Numbered from the stretch's first letter, positions 11,740 to 23,699 are shown. The stretch is DNA of 64,000 nucleotides from Calliphora vicina (GCF_958450345.1 NC_088782.1:101834358-101898357), one strand, 5' to 3'. Numbers and translations: made by a program. The notes: generated from the letters alone by a model not told the origin.

Positions 11740-12560
11740 ACATTTGTAGAATATAAATCTATTCAAGATATTGGTATTCCCACCTTTCTGCCAACATATG
11801 GTTTCCTCGCCAAAAGAACTTCTCATCTTTTGAGGACAAGAACGTATCAAGCCCATTTCGGATACCATTTTCTGAAGTGAAGCGTATCTCAGAGACAGTG
11901 TTCTTCATCGATCGAAACAAATAGTACTCGGACGGGGCAAGGTTTGGACTATAAGGCGGGTGAGGAAAAACTTCGTAAACACTTTTTTCTAAGTAGTTTT
12001 AACAGGTGTTACAACATGTGGCCTAAAGTCGCGACGCGTCGTTTTGATGGAATATTACGGTTTCATGTCTGGCCGTATATTCTGGGAGTTTTTCGGTAAG
12101 TGCTCGATTCAAACGAATATTTTACGATACGTAGAGGTTTCCTGTGGTGGTCTGGTCAGATTTCAGCAGCTCATAATAGCTATCAGCTTTTTGCTCCAAC
12201 CCTTTTTCCCCCACCAAATACAGAGAATTTTCTTAGCGCCATAGATATTTGGATTTAGTGTCGGTTTGGTCGGGCTTCACGATCTCTTACACTTCATGTT
12301 ATAGTAATGGATCCATTTTTCATGGAAAGTGATGATTCGGTGCAAAAATGATTTTCTTTTATAGCATTGAAACATAATTCCGGATATGTAAAAGGTCTCT
12401 CGGCTCTAATTCGCATGGTACCTAATTTCCCCACTTTTGGATGAACCCTACCGCTCGCAAACGTTTTGAAATTGCTGCTTAAGTAGCTCCCATTGATTTT
12501 GCAAGTTCTTGTCTTGTATGATTATATTAGCCTACGCCTAAATTTGACATTGCAGTAAAT
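11740..12560 (-). pseudogene. Degenerate mariner transposase (DD34D type)
   Basis: The minus-strand translation gives, with several frameshifts and stops, the typical mariner order: a helix-turn-helix linker region near 12500, FLHRIITFHEKWIHYYN near 12300, NPNIYGAKKILCIWWG near 12220, RRDFRPHVVTPVK near 12030, and NLAPSEYYLFRSM then WRGNHMLAERWE near 11780-11950. The HDN and PD-x-AP-x-D catalytic segments are recognisable but damaged. I did not find its TIRs. The same family appears at 49230-49640 and 55186-55700. Confidence 0.75.
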
Positions 12561-13670
12561 ATTTTCACAAAACTTAAGTTTTATTACGATTTTCAATTAT
12601 TTTTATATTCACCCAAACCACTGTATATAGGGAAACAAAAACACACACACACAACTATTCTTGTGCACACAAGCACGACCATTTAAGCAGGAGAAGTACA
12701 CGTTGAATATTCAAGTATCGATGCCATGGAATGTGTTTATAATCAGCCAATTACCGTTAAAAATAAAACAGTTATGGGCCTACACACAGAAACTCAGTCA
12801 GAAGATATACACTCATACATCCAGACATAATTGTATTAAATTATACCCAAGAGATTTTCGCCAAGAAAGAGAAAAAAATACAAAGAAATATAAATAAATA
12901 AAAAAGATAATATAAAATAAATAATATATGATACAAAACACATGTTAATATATGATACTGTAACATATACTTACATAGACATGATATTATTTATATAAAT
13001 AAACAATAGTATATCATCATGTACAATTACAATACATATTTGGTTGTACTATGGAACTAATTCAAACAGACCTTCTCTTGCCCAACACCTAAAACTTAAA
13101 TGAAATAAAACTGATATATAATAATGCGGCTCAGACCAGCTTTATTCCATAACCAACAAGTGGTTGGTGAAATTGTAGTCTATTGGGATTAAAGGTTTTT
13201 TCATGATTTATATTGAAAGCTAAACTGCAATATTTATATTGTTAATGATTATTATGATGAAATAAATAAACACTTTATTTAAGGTTTGAGCCATGAAAAG
13301 TCAACTTAAGTTGTAACAAATGCCCAAATTGTCTTTTGTTTTATAAATATTGGCGTATGGCTTATGACAGTTGAATTGACTTTATTTTCTTAGAAATTGT
13401 GTCATCTTTAGATTGACAGACAACAACCCCAACAATTTTGTGTCCATGTCACTACCAAAACAAGTTATCATTAGGGGTGAATTTAATATTAAAGTTATGT
13501 GCCAAAATATGTTAAAAAACATCAAAATATGACCTAAAAGTATGTATTTATTAAATCAAAAAGGAAGAAAAATTTTTTTTTGATAATTGAAGTAAAATTT
13601 AATTAAATATGCAAACATATGGCCTAGTAAATCCATGTCATTTTACAATAAAATGTTTGATTCGGATTGA
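12561..13670. other. AT-rich intergenic stretch
   Basis: Contains a short CA microsatellite at about 12640-12653 and repeated AATATATGATAC motifs around 12920-12970. The 78-codon ORF at 12661-12897 has no recognisable content. Confidence 0.5.
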
Positions 13671-13679
13671 TAATCATGG

Positions 13680-14160
13680 TATTTAGACGTTATCACAAAC
13701 GTAATATTAATTCATACAGCAATTCTATATTCATCATACGCCAAATCATAGTGGAGTTAAATAAACTTTTCGTTCCGAAAATTCGCGTTCTGGATGTATT
13801 GTATGTACGGCACTCGTCAAGAATATGGGCTGTATTGAGGTGTGTGTTACAGGAGGAACATACTGGTGCTTGAGTTCTTACGAAAATATGTTGATGGGAA
13901 AGTTTGCAATGACCGATTCTAAGGCGCACAAATAAAGTTGTTTCATTTCTGGAGCAGTTTTTGGGATATAATGGTTTGTCTCCCGTTGGGTTGATGCTTT
14001 TATAATTGTGCTGGTAATCAGCCCGTTTTTTGCCTTTGTAGAAGTCAAAAAGGTATCGATGGTATTAAAGATATCACTAGCTTCGCTAGTCGGATATTTT
14101 ACCAAAGGTCGCCGTTTAACTTCTTCAGCGGCAACATGGGAAGGTACGCACATGACTTTG
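13680..14160 (-). pseudogene. LINE ORF2 C-terminal relic
   Basis: The minus strand reads MCVPSHVAAEEVKRR (compare VPSHVGIKGNE of LINE RNase H), then after a frame change VRLRIGHCKLSHQHIFVRTQ and APVCSSCNTHLNTAHILDEC. The last part is the C-terminal Cys-Cys-His-Cys motif region of RNase H-bearing LINEs. It is a fragment next to the inverted-repeat element that starts at 14207. Confidence 0.65.
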
Positions 14161-14206
14161 GTGTTATTTAAATTTTAGTTGCAAATATTTCTTAGTTGGT
14201 TAATAA

Positions 14207-16598
14207 CACTATGCAACAAATGAAGACTTTTGAAAAAACACAAGATCATGACAGTATAGGTTCGACTCTACTACTAAAGGGTAGTAAAACCCTATACTCA
14301 GTTTGTCCATTTTGGTGACCGATTTTTTTTTACGGGCCCCCAAAGTTTCTGAAAATCAGTAGGGCCTCTAAAAAAGGTGTCATCAGTTTTTGGTTAACAG
14401 CTAATTCAGACTTTGTGATACGGCTCAACTTTATATGGCAATAATATAGCTAAGAGTCCGCCAAATAAAGTTTGTTAAAATTTGTTTCCAAAAAATTGCT
14501 TTTTCGTGCACATTTGTTGAAAAAATATAGGAAGAACAATTTTTTTTTTTACTTTTTTTAGAATAACTTCCAGGGACTGCTAATTTTTCAATAACAATAT
14601 TTTTCAAAGTTGTAGCTACGGTAAATCTGAATAACTCTTGTGAACATATCAATGCAATCCGAACATATCTAGGCATTCTAAATAGCTGTCAAAAATCACT
14701 TTGTAGCTTAAAAATTTTATTTTTTTACTATTTTTGAGTCTAAAACAAAATTTTTTTGTTAAAAATGTATGTTCGAGTGTATACTTCTCTATTATGCTGG
14801 AATAACGAAGAATGGGCAAATCATTGTCGGTATGATCCGGGCGCATCACTTTATACAATCTTGATCACGCAAGACCGGCTTGATGCAAGATATGAAAAAA
14901 CATCAAAATTTTTGAAAGTGGGCAAGGTTTGTGGAGCTTCTGAAGAGTAAATATAAGCTCTTTATATAAGATTTTGACATCGCTGGAAAACTTATGACTT
15001 GGAGATTGACATTTTAGTGAAATGTTTTTTTTGGACGTATTTTACCTTTAAATCTAACAATATTATAAAATGGTGATTTTCCATCAAGAAAAATAAAAAC
15101 TTTGAATTAATGTAAAATTTGAACAGTTACAGACATCACAATAAAATTTGGAAGTAATATAGATCTAAATGTTCGTAAGTCAATGGCGTCACTAATGTTG
15201 CCATTTTTTGTTTTCAAACATCAAAATTCCTAAAACGGGGAAAATGTGTTCCAAAAACTGAGTTTTTTTTATAAAATAGCCCACTTTGACGTTATTTACA
15301 GTATGATAGTAAAAACGTTTTGTATGTATATAAACAATATATAGGGCTATACAAATATGACGAGCTTTTGAGGAGCTTTGCGTTTTTAGAATTTATTACT
15401 CAAACCTAAAATTTTGTTTCAGAATTGGCCAAGTTTGGATAGGGCTGGGGGGTACAGCGTCCGCTTAAGTTAGTCAAATTTTACTTTATACGTTTTTGCA
15501 TTAAGTTCTCTTTCCAGATCATAAAAAAATGTATATAGCCACGAAGAAAATTAGTTTTTTATAAAAGAAAAAATACGGGGACTTTTTTGGGAAAAAACTT
15601 AAAAACCACACGCATACAGAGTTGAAATACATAAAAAGATGCTTCAGCTTTGGATGCGTGTAACTTTTTATAGGGTCGAAATAATTGTTATCAGGTTTAT
15701 TTTATTTTCTTTAGAATTTTATCGCAAATATACGTCGTATATAAAAAACAAATTTCGACCTTTCGTAGGCCCATCATATATAAAATACAAAAAAAAGATC
15801 GAGCAAAATTTAAAAAAAAATTAAACTTAAATATCTCTTGAACTAAAAGAGATACCTACAGATAGACCTGTAGACCTTCTCAAGGACTATCTACATTTTA
15901 AATTTCAGCTCATTCTGATCATAAATGGCTTTTTGGCGATTTTTTTTTAAATGTGTGACATTGAGGGTCCACTCACTGATCCCCATTCCGAACACCTCAG
16001 CCGAGTAAATAATACAGCACAACATAGAAGTGTGGACTTGATCATACTATTTTAACAAAAAATCTTTGTTTTAGCCAAAAAAAAATAGTAAAAACGAAAA
16101 TTGTTAAGGTACAAAGTGATCTTTATGTGCTATTTAGAATGACTAGACACATTCAGAATGCATTGATATGTTCTCAAGAGTTGTTCAACTTTACCGTAGC
16201 TACAACTTTGCTAAATATTGTTAGTGAACAATTAGGAGACCCTGGAAGTTATTCTAAAAAAAGTAAAAAAAAAAAATTTCTTCCTATATTTTTTTCAACA
16301 AAAGTGCACGAAAAAGCTATTTTTTTTGAAAACAATTGTCACAAAATTTCTTTGGCGGACTCTTAGCTATATTATTGTCATATAAAGTTAAGCCGTATCA
16401 CAAAATCTGAATTAGCTGTTAACAAAAAACTGATGACACCTTTTTTAGATGCCCTACTGATTTTCAGAAACTTTGGGGGCCCATAAAAAAAAACAGGTCA
16501 CCAAACTGGACAAACTGAGTATAGGGTTTTACTACCCTCTGGTAGTAGAGTCGAACATATATAGTCATGATCGTGTGTTTTTTCACTGTTGCACTGTG
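14207..16598. mobile_element. Long-inverted-repeat (foldback-like) element, about 2.4 kb
   Basis: About 600 bp at 14207-14830 recur inverted at 15985-16598 at roughly three-quarters identity. Shared landmarks are TAGTAGAGTCGAAC-type sequence, GGGTAGTAAAACCCTATACT, GGGCCCCCAAAGTTTCTGAA and TTGGCGGACTCTTAGCTAT. The ends are CACTATGCAACA and, inverted, CACAGTGCAACA, with TAA directly outside both (a possible 3-bp duplication, weak on its own). The spacer (14830-15985) has no ORF I can support. No transposase is recognisable, so it is probably non-autonomous. Confidence 0.7.
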
Positions 16599-16778
16599 TA
16601 ATCGGTGATTCGTACAGTGAATTTTTGACGGCGAGAAATGTCGAGAGACTGTCAGAGCAAATTAAAAATTTGGAAATATTTGTTGTCGGGTATCGTAAAA
16701 ACAAATGTTAAGGTTATTTTTTTTTGTATAAACAACTCTCAGGGGATACCCCTATATATGCAGTGCATTTTGTTGATG

Positions 16779-17999
16779 TTATGAAATAAAGTTGTGAGAA
16801 GGAGGAAAGAGGGAGTAGTTTTTGTTGACGTTTGACTTGAATTGAATTGATAAATAATATTCTACCAGAAATAAGTTGGCAGGTAGTAGATTCCACACAC
16901 GTATGGTTCGACCAAAAAAAAAATTTTCCATATAATGTGTCGTGCGGCCGGTACTCAAATTAATGGGTGCGATCTGTGTGCGATCTGGGTGCGATCTGTG
17001 TGATAGTCGTGTGCTCCGAATGAAAGTGCGCGTATTAGGTATGAGATTACTTATGTCTACTGAACAACACCAGTGATAATATCTGTAAAATAAGGATAGG
17101 CTGCCCACATTACGACGATGTTCTAAAGTATCGATAAACCGGGTAACATTTTCATCACCCATAAGATCAATCGAACTTCTTTGAACCCGGTCCAGCAGCT
17201 CAAAACTTGACCTTGCAGCTCCGGCGCATATGTGGGAATTATATTCCATTTTTGGACGAATGAAGCTTGTGTATATACGAAGAAGGTCAGAAGGGGAAAA
17301 ATATGACCGACACCGTCTCAAGAAACCCAAGCAACTAAATGTTTCCTTCGCAACATCGAATATATGACGATTCGAACGGACGTCACACTGAATTCTCGTA
17401 CCTAGAATCAAAAGGTTATCTGAAACTCCAACAGTTGTGTTACCCATACGAAGAATTGATTCTGGTGAAATCTCAAGGCGTTTATGTGTCAATAGGCAGC
17501 ACTGAGTTTTGAGTGCGTTGAAATTAACTCGGTTCAATTCACCCCATCTGGAGATTGTTGTAAGGTCACGATTTATCGAGTCGTCCATATTCATTCTTGA
17601 CAGTTTAATCTCAGAAAGATTAGGTCTATGGTCGAATGAATATAAGTGACAGATATTACTGTCATCCGCGAAAGAATAAATAGGAATTGAAGTGATTGTT
17701 AGTAAATCGTTCATGAAAATTAAAAAAAGGGAAGGAGAAAGAACAGATCCATGGGGGACTCCAGAGCTCAATATGAAGTTTTCGGAGCAAATCCCATTTA
17801 TTACTACCCTTATAGTACGACCACGAAGGAAACTAGAAATAAAACGAAAAAATTCTACGCCGATACCGAACGAGGTCAATTTCGAAACTAGTCCATCATG
17901 CCACACCCGGTCGAATGCCTTCGAAATGTCGAGTGCGACTACTTTACTCTCTCCCATGCGGTGTATTGATTGACACCACTGTTCTGAAAGAAACGCCAT
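16779..17999 (-). pseudogene. LINE reverse transcriptase, palm and C-terminal part
   Basis: A 406-codon open stretch. Motif A is ALDISKAFDRVWH (residues about 22-34), motif B is SSGVPHGSVLSPSLF (about 78-92, with PHG in place of the usual PQG), and motif C is SFADDSNICH (about 109-118). The C-terminal domain has SFIRPKMEYNSHI, the LLDRVQRSSIDL region and a final RTIRVWNLLPANLF, a tail found in CR1/jockey-type LINEs that lack RNase H. The start Met is arbitrary. The frame continues upstream (NDRQYGFRSSRSTGDL) to a TAG near 18063. Confidence 0.85.
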
Positions 18000-18088
18000 T
18001 AGGTCTCCAGTTGAACGACTACTACGGAAGCCATATTGTCTGTCATTTATAAGTTTGTTCTATTCTAAATAATTGACAAGGTGATAGT

Positions 18089-18415
18089 TTAACATGCTCT
18101 CCATAACCTTCGAGAGCGCCGAACAAATTGCTGGACGTTGGCGACCTTCCAACAATTGGGGAAAATTCCAGAATGATATGAAAGGTAAAAAAGATTCCTA
18201 AGTGGACTGGCCAGCGATGATGAACATTTTTTTAAGACAAGTGCTGGAATGTAATCGGCACCAGGGAATTTATTCACATTGAGTCCGGATAGAACTTTCT
18301 TAACTACCCGAGTTCTGAAAAATATTTTAGGCATAATACAAGATACAGTGGGTATCATAGACAACGATTGATTGCAGTCGGGAAGAAATGAATTTTTAGA
18401 GAAAATTTTTGCCAA
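18089..18415 (-). pseudogene. LINE reverse transcriptase, fingers part
   Basis: Contains VKKVLSGLNVNKFPGADYIP, the motif at the start of the LINE reverse transcriptase domain (L-x3-K-x-PG-x-D-x-IP), and HSGIFPNCWKVANVQ (compare FP-x2-WK-x-A-x-V). A frameshift separates it from the downstream palm part. Confidence 0.8.
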
Positions 18416-18441
18416 AAGGTTTGCCTTTCCCTTAGCTTCAT

Positions 18442-19080
18442 TTACAATACAATCACCAGTACGAAGGGGAGGAATTGAAGCACCGATGTTGTTCCGAATC
18501 CTCTTGACAAAGGGCCAGAAACTTTTGCTGTTTTTTGGGGCATCAAGTATTCTAGATCGTATGTGATGTTGGTATTACGTGCCTGTCTACGGAGTTGATC
18601 AGCATGGGGATTCTTATTTCTGCACCAATTCCGAAATGCCCTATTTTTATTTCGAACTACATCACGGCAAGTTCTATTGAACCAACATTTGTCCATCGAT
18701 TTGCTTGAAATGTTCCTTCTTGGTATGAATAGTTTCACTCCCAATAGAACCATGTTCACTACCATCTCGGCAGCTGCGTCGATGTTGTCATCCAGGATGC
18801 ATAGATTCCAATTAAAGTTGTCAAAGAAACTTTTGAGCTCATTGCATTCGGCCTTACTATACTAAAACAACAGACGTTCAGGTGAAGCCTTCTGGGAACC
18901 CCTGAGGGCAGAATACCAGAATGATATGGAAATCGTGCTATGGTCAGAATTTCCCATGGGTGCAAGAATATCAACATTATATTTTTCTGGGTGAGAGGTC
19001 AAAAATAAGCCAAGTATGTTACCGTTCACCCCAACCGTGTTGGGAATATGTGTAGGTTTAGTTATTAACTGAGTAAGATA
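18442..19080 (-). pseudogene. LINE region between endonuclease and reverse transcriptase
   Basis: Two overlapping minus-strand frames (18442-18765 and 18759-18977). They include VKLFIPRRNISSKSMDKCWF then NRTCRDVVRNKNRAFRNWCR, the basic linker usual before the reverse transcriptase. The part above 18760 is the end of the endonuclease domain. It is joined through the hAT-like insertion to 20196 onward. Confidence 0.7.
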
Positions 19081-19082
19081 GT

Positions 19083-20195
19083 TATGTACCTAGTGTTTAT
19101 AAACCGGTTAACCGGTTAACCGAAAAACCGGTTTTTCTTCGAAATCTCGGTTTTTTGCGAACCGGTTAATTTAAATTGTTGATTTTCGGTTAACCGGTTT
19201 ATCCGGTTTTTATCACTCGGTTAACCGGTTTTTAAAATTTAGGTTTAAAATTAAGAAATCTCATGGTTTTGTGCATTTTTTATATTCATTGTACAAACAT
19301 TATTGGTCTGATTTGAAACCAAAACTGCTGATTTACAATATAAACCTATTTAGATTGATATTTTTAAGAATTACAATGATTCTAAATAGTAGAGGACGAT
19401 GAGTTTACTTAAAAACTTTTTCAGGATAAATTGCACATAATCAAACTATAAAAATTAAATTCCGCAGAATTCTAGAAGTTAAGCAAAATCTTAATAATGA
19501 TTCATTATAAACTTAGTGATGATTTTACCAAACGTCAAGTTGAATTTGATGTGCATACCTTCTTTCAATCAATTTGACTTCATTAGTGTGTTTTGTTCTT
19601 AAAATTTTATTTTATTATTCATTTCGTTAGCTTAGTGTACAAAGTCCTTTTCAGAAATAACAACGTTCCAAAATCCATAATTTGATATATTTTGAAATCT
19701 GATAATGGAGTTTTATTAATTATTTGGTATGATTTATAATAACAAATAATCACAGCTAAGAAGAAGTGCGCTTGCATCTTATAGGTCATTTTTTGGGACT
19801 TGCTTCATTTTCTGTTCCATATCAGAAAAATTTAATGAATAAACCAATAATTAAAACAAGTATATTATATATTTAGTAACATATTTATACTCAATTCCAT
19901 TTGACTGAGATAATAATTTTGAAATCTTTACAAAATAAAATGGACTTAGCACTTTTGTATATTCATAGGTATTTAATATTAACCATTCCTGACTACTAAA
20001 AACTACAAATTTTAAAGCTGTATATACTTTATTGGACATTTTATGTTTTCTACATATATATGACGGTTAACCGGTTAAACCGGTTTTTTCGCTGTCGGTT
20101 AACCGAAAAACCGGTTTTCTAAAAAAGCTCAATTTTCGGTTAACCGACAAACCGGTTTTTTAAAAAGTCGGTTTTTTATAAACACTATATGTACC
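19083..20195. mobile_element. 1,097-bp hAT-like element with CCGGTTAACC subrepeats and perfect 8-bp TSD
   Basis: TATGTACC occurs immediately outside both ends (19083-19090 and 20188-20195). The termini are perfect inverted TAGTGTTTATAAA (13 bp), matching the hAT T/CA-x-x-G start. Just inside each end are arrays of CCGGTTAACCG and AACCGGTTTTT units, so the terminal regions are highly self-complementary. The centre is AT-rich and has no credible ORF, so the element is non-autonomous. A decayed piece with the same subrepeat is at 23570-23690. Confidence 0.92.
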
Positions 20196-20720
20196 GCAAA
20201 AAGTTCAGCATACTGGCCCTCGGCTGAAGTATGGCTGGAGTGTACAAGCCAGGAGGTATTATGTACATTGAAATCACCAGTTATGGTGATTTCTGTGTCT
20301 GGATGCACTTCCAAAATTTTAGAGATGGTATTGGAGAGAGCATCGAATCCATTATAGGAAGATTATCTTCCTATGATTGGACTCCGGTACAGAAAACACA
20401 TTTGGTCTGTGAGCAGATCTTTTAATTTTTATCCAAATAGTGGTAAACCGATTCACTAACTTGAGTTCATGGGTTGGTATAATAAACTGTCACGCACATA
20501 AACAGCAAGACCCCTGTTTGTGGTAAAATCTGTAGTAATGTGATATCCGGGAACAAGAAAATAAGTTGGGTCGACCGATTCACTAACTTGAGTTTCGGAA
20601 AAAATTGGATCTTAGGCCACGTATGCACATAGGTCTAGAAATACACAATTTATCCAAAACTCAAATCTTGCGATGACATTTTCGGTACTGCAATGTTGAA
20701 GTAAACACTTGAAATATACT
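20196..20720 (-). pseudogene. LINE endonuclease, N-terminal half
   Basis: Reading down the minus strand: VIARFEFWINCVFLDLCAYV, DPIFSETQVSESVDPTYFLV, PGYHITTDFTTNRGLAVYVR, DSLLYQPMN, then ITITGDFNVHNTSWLVHSSH. These match the APE-type endonuclease of LINEs (the GDFN core and the RGLAVYVR strand). The frame changes at about 20430 and there is a TAG in the first segment. The domain resumes on the far side of the hAT-like insertion. Confidence 0.8.
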
Positions 20721-20929
20721 TATTTGGACTTCTGTTTTTTGAAAAACCTACTACACGTTAGACCGCGATGAAACAAAAATAAAATATTTTTCGTAAATTA
20801 AAAAAATATATGTATATATTCCTATCATGTTGGTACTATGCTTATCCAACAGAATTTTTAGTTAAATAAAGAAAATAATAAAATATTTCTTATTTAAGTA
20901 GATTATAAACTTTATTATTATTTTTTAAT

Positions 20930-21910
20930 TTACACAAAAATTCCACAATTAGACACCACAATTTCTTTAGATGGTTTACCATTTTTAGTGCCAAAATCTT
21001 CGATACAACTTAAAACTTTAAAGCCTCTACAAACATGACCAAACCCTACACGACGACCATTACACACACGCAATGGTTTAAAGCTTAATGTAAAATTAAG
21101 CATAGCTTTTTGAGAACATTTAACATTTCTTACATTGAACGATAACACTCCAACAAATTGGCCATGATCCAAAGATCGTTTATCATACTCAATATTTTTC
21201 TTGATCAGCGTACTTTCATCCAGTGATATTTCACCTTCCAGCCAGAGACGTGGAAATAAACGTATAAAATTGATACGTTCTTTTTGTTTAGCAAAGCATA
21301 AGCGTACAAATTCCATTACTACTTGGGGAGCTGCCTCTGTATAGAGTTCCATGATAATGCGACCCAAAGGACGCACATCTTTCACTTCCAAATTAAACCA
21401 TATTTTAGGTCTTAGAAATTTCTCAAGTTGTAACGGATTTTCGGGTATTTCTATGTTGGAATACTTGCTCATTACTAAGGCGGGATATTTAAATGGCGTT
21501 GGCTTCTGTTGGATTACTTTTCTTTTGAATTTTTCACTTAACCAGGTGTCTAGTTCGGGTTTGGCACACATGATCTTTTTGCCTATTCTAACATTTTCAA
21601 AATCCAATTGCTGCAACAGACGATATTTCTGTGGCAGCTTGCAGTAGTTTGGTGCAAATGAATTGTCTGCCGTTCGAAATGTATCGATTTCGCCTTTAGT
21701 GCGAACCACTCTATTCAGGGCGATCAACAATTGGGTATTCTGCTTGTTACGAGCCATTAATGTCTGAACGTCTTCTTTCATTTTGGAAAATCGACTAAAA
21801 TTTCCAGCATGCAACAGAGGTGGATGATGATCGATTATGGCCTTGGCACACCTAACACGCAAACGATGATGCAAATAAGCATTTTTAATATCAAATTCGG
21901 TTGCTTGCAT
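20930..21910 (-). CDS. CFAP97-like/cyclophilin-like fusion protein, 326 aa
   Basis: An intact single-exon gene with start context TCAAAATG and an AATAAA signal on the minus strand (20911-20916), 14 bases past the stop. Residues about 14-77 (HHRLRVRCAKAIIDHHPP, then LMARNKQNTQLLIALNRV and RTKGEID) resemble the CFAP97/KIAA1430 motif, known from cilia- and sperm-associated proteins. Residues about 165-326 are cyclophilin-like: FNLEVKDVRPLGRIIMELY, AAPQVVMEFVRLC, DHGQFVGVLSF, VGFGHVCRGFKVLSCIEDFG and NGKPSKEIVVSNCG. Where cyclophilin A has FHRIIPGFMCQGGD this protein has FIRLFPRLWLEGEI; the active-site F, M and Q are replaced, as are the W and H of EWLDGKH. I infer no prolyl isomerase activity, with a structural or binding role. 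Testis or axoneme expression is a guess from the N-terminus. It is surrounded by transposons on both sides, yet open throughout. Confidence 0.85.
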   Translation of the reverse strand: MQATEFDIKNAYLHHRLRVRCAKAIIDHHPPLLHAGNFSRFSKMKEDVQTLMARNKQNTQLLIALNRVVRTKGEIDTFRTADNSFAPNYCKLPQKYRLLQQLDFENVRIGKKIMCAKPELDTWLSEKFKRKVIQQKPTPFKYPALVMSKYSNIEIPENPLQLEKFLRPKIWFNLEVKDVRPLGRIIMELYTEAAPQVVMEFVRLCFAKQKERINFIRLFPRLWLEGEISLDESTLIKKNIEYDKRSLDHGQFVGVLSFNVRNVKCSQKAMLNFTLSFKPLRVCNGRRVGFGHVCRGFKVLSCIEDFGTKNGKPSKEIVVSNCGIFV

Positions 21911-22079
21911 TTTGATAAAAATAAATTATAATAACAGAAATTTAACAAATAAATAAAACAACACAACAGTAATTTTGATTGAAATGCGATTTGAACAATT
22001 TTATAATTCAAATTTGAATTTCGGAAGAGTTGCCAATCAAATGCATAGTAGCCATCACAAATTACACTATACAACATAA

Positions 22080-22680
22080 TCAATTATTTTCCAAAATTAC
22101 AAGGTCCGACCAATAAATTTTGATAGTGGCTCATATCTCAATTTCATCGGCCAAAAGTCCAACTTTTTGTAAAATCCGATTTCAAAAATTTTAATGCCAT
22201 TCAATAGTAAACACATTGAAATTAAGGTAGCCAAAAAAGTTGAAAAAAATATTGTCAATTGTGTGCGTGGCATGCTGTTAAATTCAAATATTTTATGTCA
22301 TGTTATACAAAATGTAATTTTTGAAAATTTTATAAGAAGTAAATTATCATTACTCGCAAACTATTATCGATAATTGAATGATTTTTTTGTTATGTTGGTA
22401 AGATAATAGTCTTCAAGAAATGGTATGATTTGTTACTGTACCGTTTACACCTGCTGTTTTTTCACAGGTACTATAATTTAGTCAAATTTGAATTTCAGTG
22501 GAATAAAAGTGCTTAGCGTCAAAAGGGGTTAAACATATTTTACTACCAGGGGAAAGGCCAAAGTGTCCTCATTAAGCTCATATATAATTGTTGACCTGTT
22601 TTGACCTGTTTGTTGAACACTTTTTTCATTTGAATGAAATTACTCCCAAATTTTTTTTCTATTTTTACTTTACCAGTTCA
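22080..22680. other. Intergenic stretch without recognised feature
   Basis: AT-rich; no ORF or repeat I can support. Confidence 0.5.
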
Positions 22681-22689
22681 CATGACTGG

Positions 22690-23050
22690 CAATTTTGAAG
22701 ATATTCCGATAAACTTCGGTACATACATTTTTTTTGGTCCGAGGACAAAGCTTATTGGAAGTGACTGAAATCGGTCCATTATTTCACCTAGCACCCATAC
22801 AAATGTTCTCCCGAAATTATACTTTATCGATCGTAAATGGTTAATTTATATAGGTATCTACACAAATTTTGCTCTAAATAAGTTTTATATAAACTTTATT
22901 AATGTCACCTAATTTTATGATGATCGGTACATAATTAGTCATAGCTCCCATATAGACCCGCTTCCGAAAATAACATTAACGTGCATAAATCGCTTAAAAA
23001 TTTTGGTATACTCACAAAATTCAACATAGTAAACTTTCATATGAGCCACT
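22690..23050. repeat. Dispersed repeat copy, same family as 36180-37160
   Basis: Carries GACTGAAATCGGTCCATTAT, then TTTCACCTAGCACCCATACA, a run ending in TAGTCATAGCTCCCATATAG, and ACCCGCTTCCGAAAATAAC, in the same order as 36230-36460. Single copy here, not tandem. The small minus-strand ORF 22939-23142 is a shadow of it. Confidence 0.75.
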
Positions 23051-23569
23051 GTGCGGCGTTTTGAATGTTTACATCTGAATTTCATTTGAAGGGGAGTTAA
23101 AGTTTTTGTTAATCGGCATAAGTAACCATGTGATCCTTGCATTTTAGTTATAAAATGTGTTCAGCAAATTTATGTAAAATGTTACGGAGAACATTTTTGT
23201 AGAATATGTTAACTCTCTAAAACTTCAAGCCATGTGTATTTTTTGTCCTTCTTTTAAAAAAGAGCAAAAAACACCATTAAAACAGGGATTAAGGGGTTAA
23301 AATGTTCCGCAAAAATATTGTTCGTGAAATTTTACTATAAGTCCCTGAATTGACCAAAACGGTAAAACAGAAATAAGACATAACAAAAGAGAGCCTAAAG
23401 TTAATTTCTCATTTATTAAGAATTTTATTTTAAAGTACCCCAAAAATTTTGCATGAAAAATAAATAGTCCAAATTTAACTAAAAATCACTAATATCTCTA
23501 TTATTTTATCTTAGATAGTAAATTTGGATAGGAAGTATTGTTTGAATGAGCTTTAGAAAATATATTTAA

Positions 23570-23690
23570 TTAAAACCGGTTAACCGTCTTACAAAAAACG
23601 GTTTGTCAAAAAACCGAAAAATTAAAAAAAAAAACTGAAACCGGTGGAGTTTACAAAGATGAAAAAACCGGTACGGTTTTGGATAGTCTA
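23570..23690. repeat. Decayed fragment with AACCGGTTAACCG motifs
   Basis: Contains AAAACCGGTTAACCG, AAAACGGTTTGTC and AAAAAACCGGTACGG, recalling the terminal arrays of the hAT-like element at 19091-20187. Too short and diverged to define ends. Confidence 0.5.
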
Positions 23691-23699
23691 AGTCCGGTG

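Larger units (their letters stand above)
16713..20720 (-). mobile_element. 5'-truncated LINE split by a hAT-like element
   Basis: On the minus strand, from 20720 down: endonuclease domain (interrupted by 19091-20187), linker, reverse transcriptase and C-terminal domain. The 3' end is A-rich at about 16713-16725. No gag-like ORF1 precedes the endonuclease, so the copy is 5'-truncated. Without the nested element it is about 2.9 kb. Stops and frameshifts show it is dead. Confidence 0.85.

Noticed and set aside
17692..17973. 93-aa + strand ORF
   Set aside because: Antisense shadow of the LINE reverse transcriptase palm.
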